This document shows positions 62,158 through 64,000 of a stretch of 64,000 bases of DNA, piece by piece; position 1 is the stretch's first letter; the number at the start of each line of letters is the position of its first letter. This stretch comes from Oleispirillum sp965228165 (lineage in GTDB: Bacteria; Pseudomonadota; Alphaproteobacteria; Rhodospirillales; Rhodospirillaceae), in contig CBDDHB010000002.1 in the NCBI GenBank assembly GCA_965228165.1, forward strand, positions 1 to 64,000, in the 5' to 3' direction. The notes beneath the pieces are model-generated. The model had not been told where the DNA came from. It saw nothing but the letters and a program-made list of their open reading frames with translations, and ran no database searches. Both the position numbers and the translations under genes were made by a program.

Positions 62158-63492
62158 ATGAAGGTTCGTTTCGCCCCCAGCCCCACCGGCTATCTGCACA
62201 TCGGCAACGCCCGCACCGCGTTGATCAACTGGCTGTTCGCCTGGGCGCACGGCGGGGACTTCCTGCTGCGTCTGGACGATACCGACGCCGAGAGATCGAC
62301 CGAAGATTATGCGCGCGGCATCCGCGAGGATCTCGCCTGGATGGGGCTCTCCTGGGACGAGGAAAAAAGCCAGATCGCGCGGCTGGCCCGCTATGCCGAG
62401 GTCGGCGAGGGCCTGATCGCTTCCGGACGTCTGTACGCCTGTTACGAAACGCCGGAGGAACTGGACTACAAACGCCGCCGCCAGCGCGCCCGGGGGCAGC
62501 CGCCGGTCTACGACCGCGAGGGGCTGACGTTGACCGCCGCCGATCGCGCCCGGCTGGAGGCCGAGGGACGCAAGCCGCACTGGCGCTTCCGCCTGGACCA
62601 CCAGGATACCGCCTGGAACGACCTGGTGCGCGGGCCGCAGTCCTATCACGGCGGGCATCTCTCCGACCCGGTGGTGCGGCGCGCCGATGGCACCTGGCTT
62701 TACATGCTGCCCAGCGTCATCGACGACGCGGACTTCGGCATCACCCATGTCCTTCGCGGCGAGGACCACGTCACCAACACCGCGGTGCATATTCAGATGT
62801 TCGCCGCCCTGGGCGCGACGGTTCCCGCCTTCGGCCATCTGCCGCTGATCACCGGTCCGGGCGGCGAGGGTCTGTCGAAGCGCGATGGCGCGCAGGCGGT
62901 GCGCGACTTCCGCGCCGAGGGGGTCGAGGCCGCGCCGATGCTCGCCATGCTCGCCAGCTTGGGCACGGCGGAAGCCCCCGATCCGGCGGCGGACTTGGCC
63001 GCCCTGGTGGAGCGCTTCGACATCCGCCATTTCGGGCGCGCCCAGCCGCAGTTCGATCCGGCGGAACTGGCGGCGGTGAACGCCCGCTATCTGCACGGGT
63101 TGCCGTTTTCCGCCGCGCGGGATCGTCTGGCCGAAACCGGTCTGCCGGATGCCGATCAGGCCTTCTGGCTGGCGGTGCGCGCCAACCTGACCCGGATGTC
63201 CGACGCGCAGATCTGGTGGAGGGTGATCCACGAGCCCCTGGTGCCGCTGATCGAGGACGCCGAGGTCGCCGCCGCCGCCGCCCGCCTGCTGCCGCCCGAG
63301 CCCTGGGACGAAACCACCTGGACGGATTTGGCCGACGCGGTCAAGACGGAAACCGGAAGGAAGGCGTGCGCCCTGTTCCACCCCTTGCGCCTGGCCTTGA
63401 CCGGACGCGAGAACGGCCCCGAACTGAAAGTCCTGCTGCCGATGATCGGACGGGCGAGGGCAGAGGCCCGCCTCTCCGGCCGCACCGCTTGA
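62158..63492 (+). CDS. gltX: Glutamate-tRNA ligase
   Basis: 444 residues, class I synthetase. HIGH motif in FAPSPTGYLHIGNAR, KMSKS-type motif LSKRDG near residue 240. A TTG three bases upstream could also start, but ATG 62158 is the family start. Alphaproteobacteria often carry two GltX proteins with different tRNA preference, so this may charge tRNA-Glu and/or tRNA-Gln. It sits between nadE and cysS. Confidence 0.93.
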   Translation: MKVRFAPSPTGYLHIGNARTALINWLFAWAHGGDFLLRLDDTDAERSTEDYARGIREDLAWMGLSWDEEKSQIARLARYAEVGEGLIASGRLYACYETPEELDYKRRRQRARGQPPVYDREGLTLTAADRARLEAEGRKPHWRFRLDHQDTAWNDLVRGPQSYHGGHLSDPVVRRADGTWLYMLPSVIDDADFGITHVLRGEDHVTNTAVHIQMFAALGATVPAFGHLPLITGPGGEGLSKRDGAQAVRDFRAEGVEAAPMLAMLASLGTAEAPDPAADLAALVERFDIRHFGRAQPQFDPAELAAVNARYLHGLPFSAARDRLAETGLPDADQAFWLAVRANLTRMSDAQIWWRVIHEPLVPLIEDAEVAAAAARLLPPEPWDETTWTDLADAVKTETGRKACALFHPLRLALTGRENGPELKVLLPMIGRARAEARLSGRTA

Positions 63493-63512
63493 GAAACGAA
63501 AAGGATCGCGTC

Positions 63513-64000
63513 GTGACGCTTGCCGTTTACAACACCATGACCCGGGTCAAGGAACCCTTCGTGCCGCTGGATCCCGGCCACGTCCGGATGTACGTCTGCG
63601 GGCCGACCGTTTACGATCGCGCGCATATCGGCAACGCCCGCCCGGTGGTGGTGTTCGACACCCTGTATCGCCTGCTCAAGCGGACCTATCCGCGCGTCAC
63701 CTATGCCCGCAACATCACCGACGTCGATGACAAGATCAACGCCCGCGCCGCCGAATCCGGGCGCTCGATCCGCGACATCACCGAGGAAACCGCCGCCTGG
63801 TATCATCAGGACATGGCGGCCCTGAACGCCCTGCCGCCGGACGTCGAGCCGCGCGCCACCGAACACATCGCCGAAATGCTCGCCCTGATCGCGGTGCTGA
63901 TCGACAAGGGGCACGCCTATGCGGCGGAAGGCCACGTGCTGTTCTCGGTCGCCTCGATGCCCGACTATGGCGCGCTGTCGCGTCGTTCCCGCGACGAGAT
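63513..64000 (+). CDS. cysS: Cysteine-tRNA ligase, 5' part
   Basis: Starts with GTG at 63513, 20 bases after gltX, with AAAGGA upstream, and runs off the window at 64000 (162 codons). The protein LAVYNTMTRVKEPFVPL, then MYVCGPTVYDRAHIGNARP (HIGH motif with the zinc-binding Cys) and ITDVDDKI, is unmistakable CysS. The remaining roughly two thirds lie outside the window. Confidence 0.93.
   Translation, partial: MTLAVYNTMTRVKEPFVPLDPGHVRMYVCGPTVYDRAHIGNARPVVVFDTLYRLLKRTYPRVTYARNITDVDDKINARAAESGRSIRDITEETAAWYHQDMAALNALPPDVEPRATEHIAEMLALIAVLIDKGHAYAAEGHVLFSVASMPDYGALSRRSRDE

Noticed and set aside
1..64000. tRNA, rRNA, CRISPR arrays, integrases or complete insertion sequences
   Set aside because: Intergenic regions are short and none showed the required structures or genes on reading both strands. 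A dedicated tRNA search could not be run.

Overview
The window is about two-thirds G+C and codes on both strands with many 1-14 base gene overlaps. Gene families (LysR/MmgE-PrpD catabolic loci, a 326-residue PurC, GT25 and FkbM enzymes, Ehr membrane complex, paired ferredoxin-MinD ATPases, 444-residue GltX) suggest a Gram-negative alphaproteobacterium, perhaps a facultatively anaerobic Rhodospirillales. No rRNA or tRNA gene was seen, so the taxonomy is inference.

Layout. (1) 1-5023 is a near-perfect inverted repeat (arms 1-2332 and 2693-5023, 360-base loop). The outer arm carries homopolymer indels that break genes intact in the inner arm, so it is most likely a foldback or assembly artefact. 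The real content is the minus-strand operon aminotransferase - fumarase-superfamily lyase - MmgE/PrpD protein (cut off at the loop), with a divergent LysR regulator. (2) 6941-10080: Mpl-type muropeptide ligase and LD-carboxypeptidase, back to back (wall recycling), then a GT25 glycosyltransferase. (3) 10081-17454: a six-subunit Ehr (energy-converting-hydrogenase-related) complex whose large subunit has lost the NiFe-binding cysteine pairs, led by a translationally coupled XRE regulator. (4) 17600-19467: FkbM methyltransferase and PurC. (5) 19532-22665: an ORP-like locus (DUF134-NifX fusion, two ferredoxin-MinD ATPases, a second NifX-domain protein) preceded by two matching operator dyads. (6) 22770-40454: the most unusual part, a roughly 17 kb locus joining an SrfABC-like set (membrane proteins, actin-like ATPase SrfB, dynamin-like GTPase SrfC) to a PpkA-type VWA protein, a TagT/TagS-like ABC transporter, a TagR-like sulfatase-modifying-factor protein, two coiled-coil lipoproteins and a convergent secreted trypsin-like protease. 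No type VI secretion genes are present. (7) 40528-43669: isochorismatase-like protein lacking its cysteine, a 272-bp MITE, a GH4 glycosidase and a ZIP transporter. (8) 44059-55388: a type I secretion operon (TolC, MotB/OmpA-like, HlyD, MotA-like, RTX protein, ABC exporter) resembling the Salmonella SPI-4 Sii system. (9) 55457-64000: housekeeping and small genes (ppnP, a twin-CX3C secreted protein, a secreted Cache protein, class II DAHP synthase, nicotinate phosphoribosyltransferase, NAD synthetase, gltX, start of cysS).

Several otherwise normal genes (purC, ZIP, the RTX gene four times, the gene at 59455) are interrupted by single-base indels, mostly in homopolymers. They are annotated as intact genes with probable sequencing errors.
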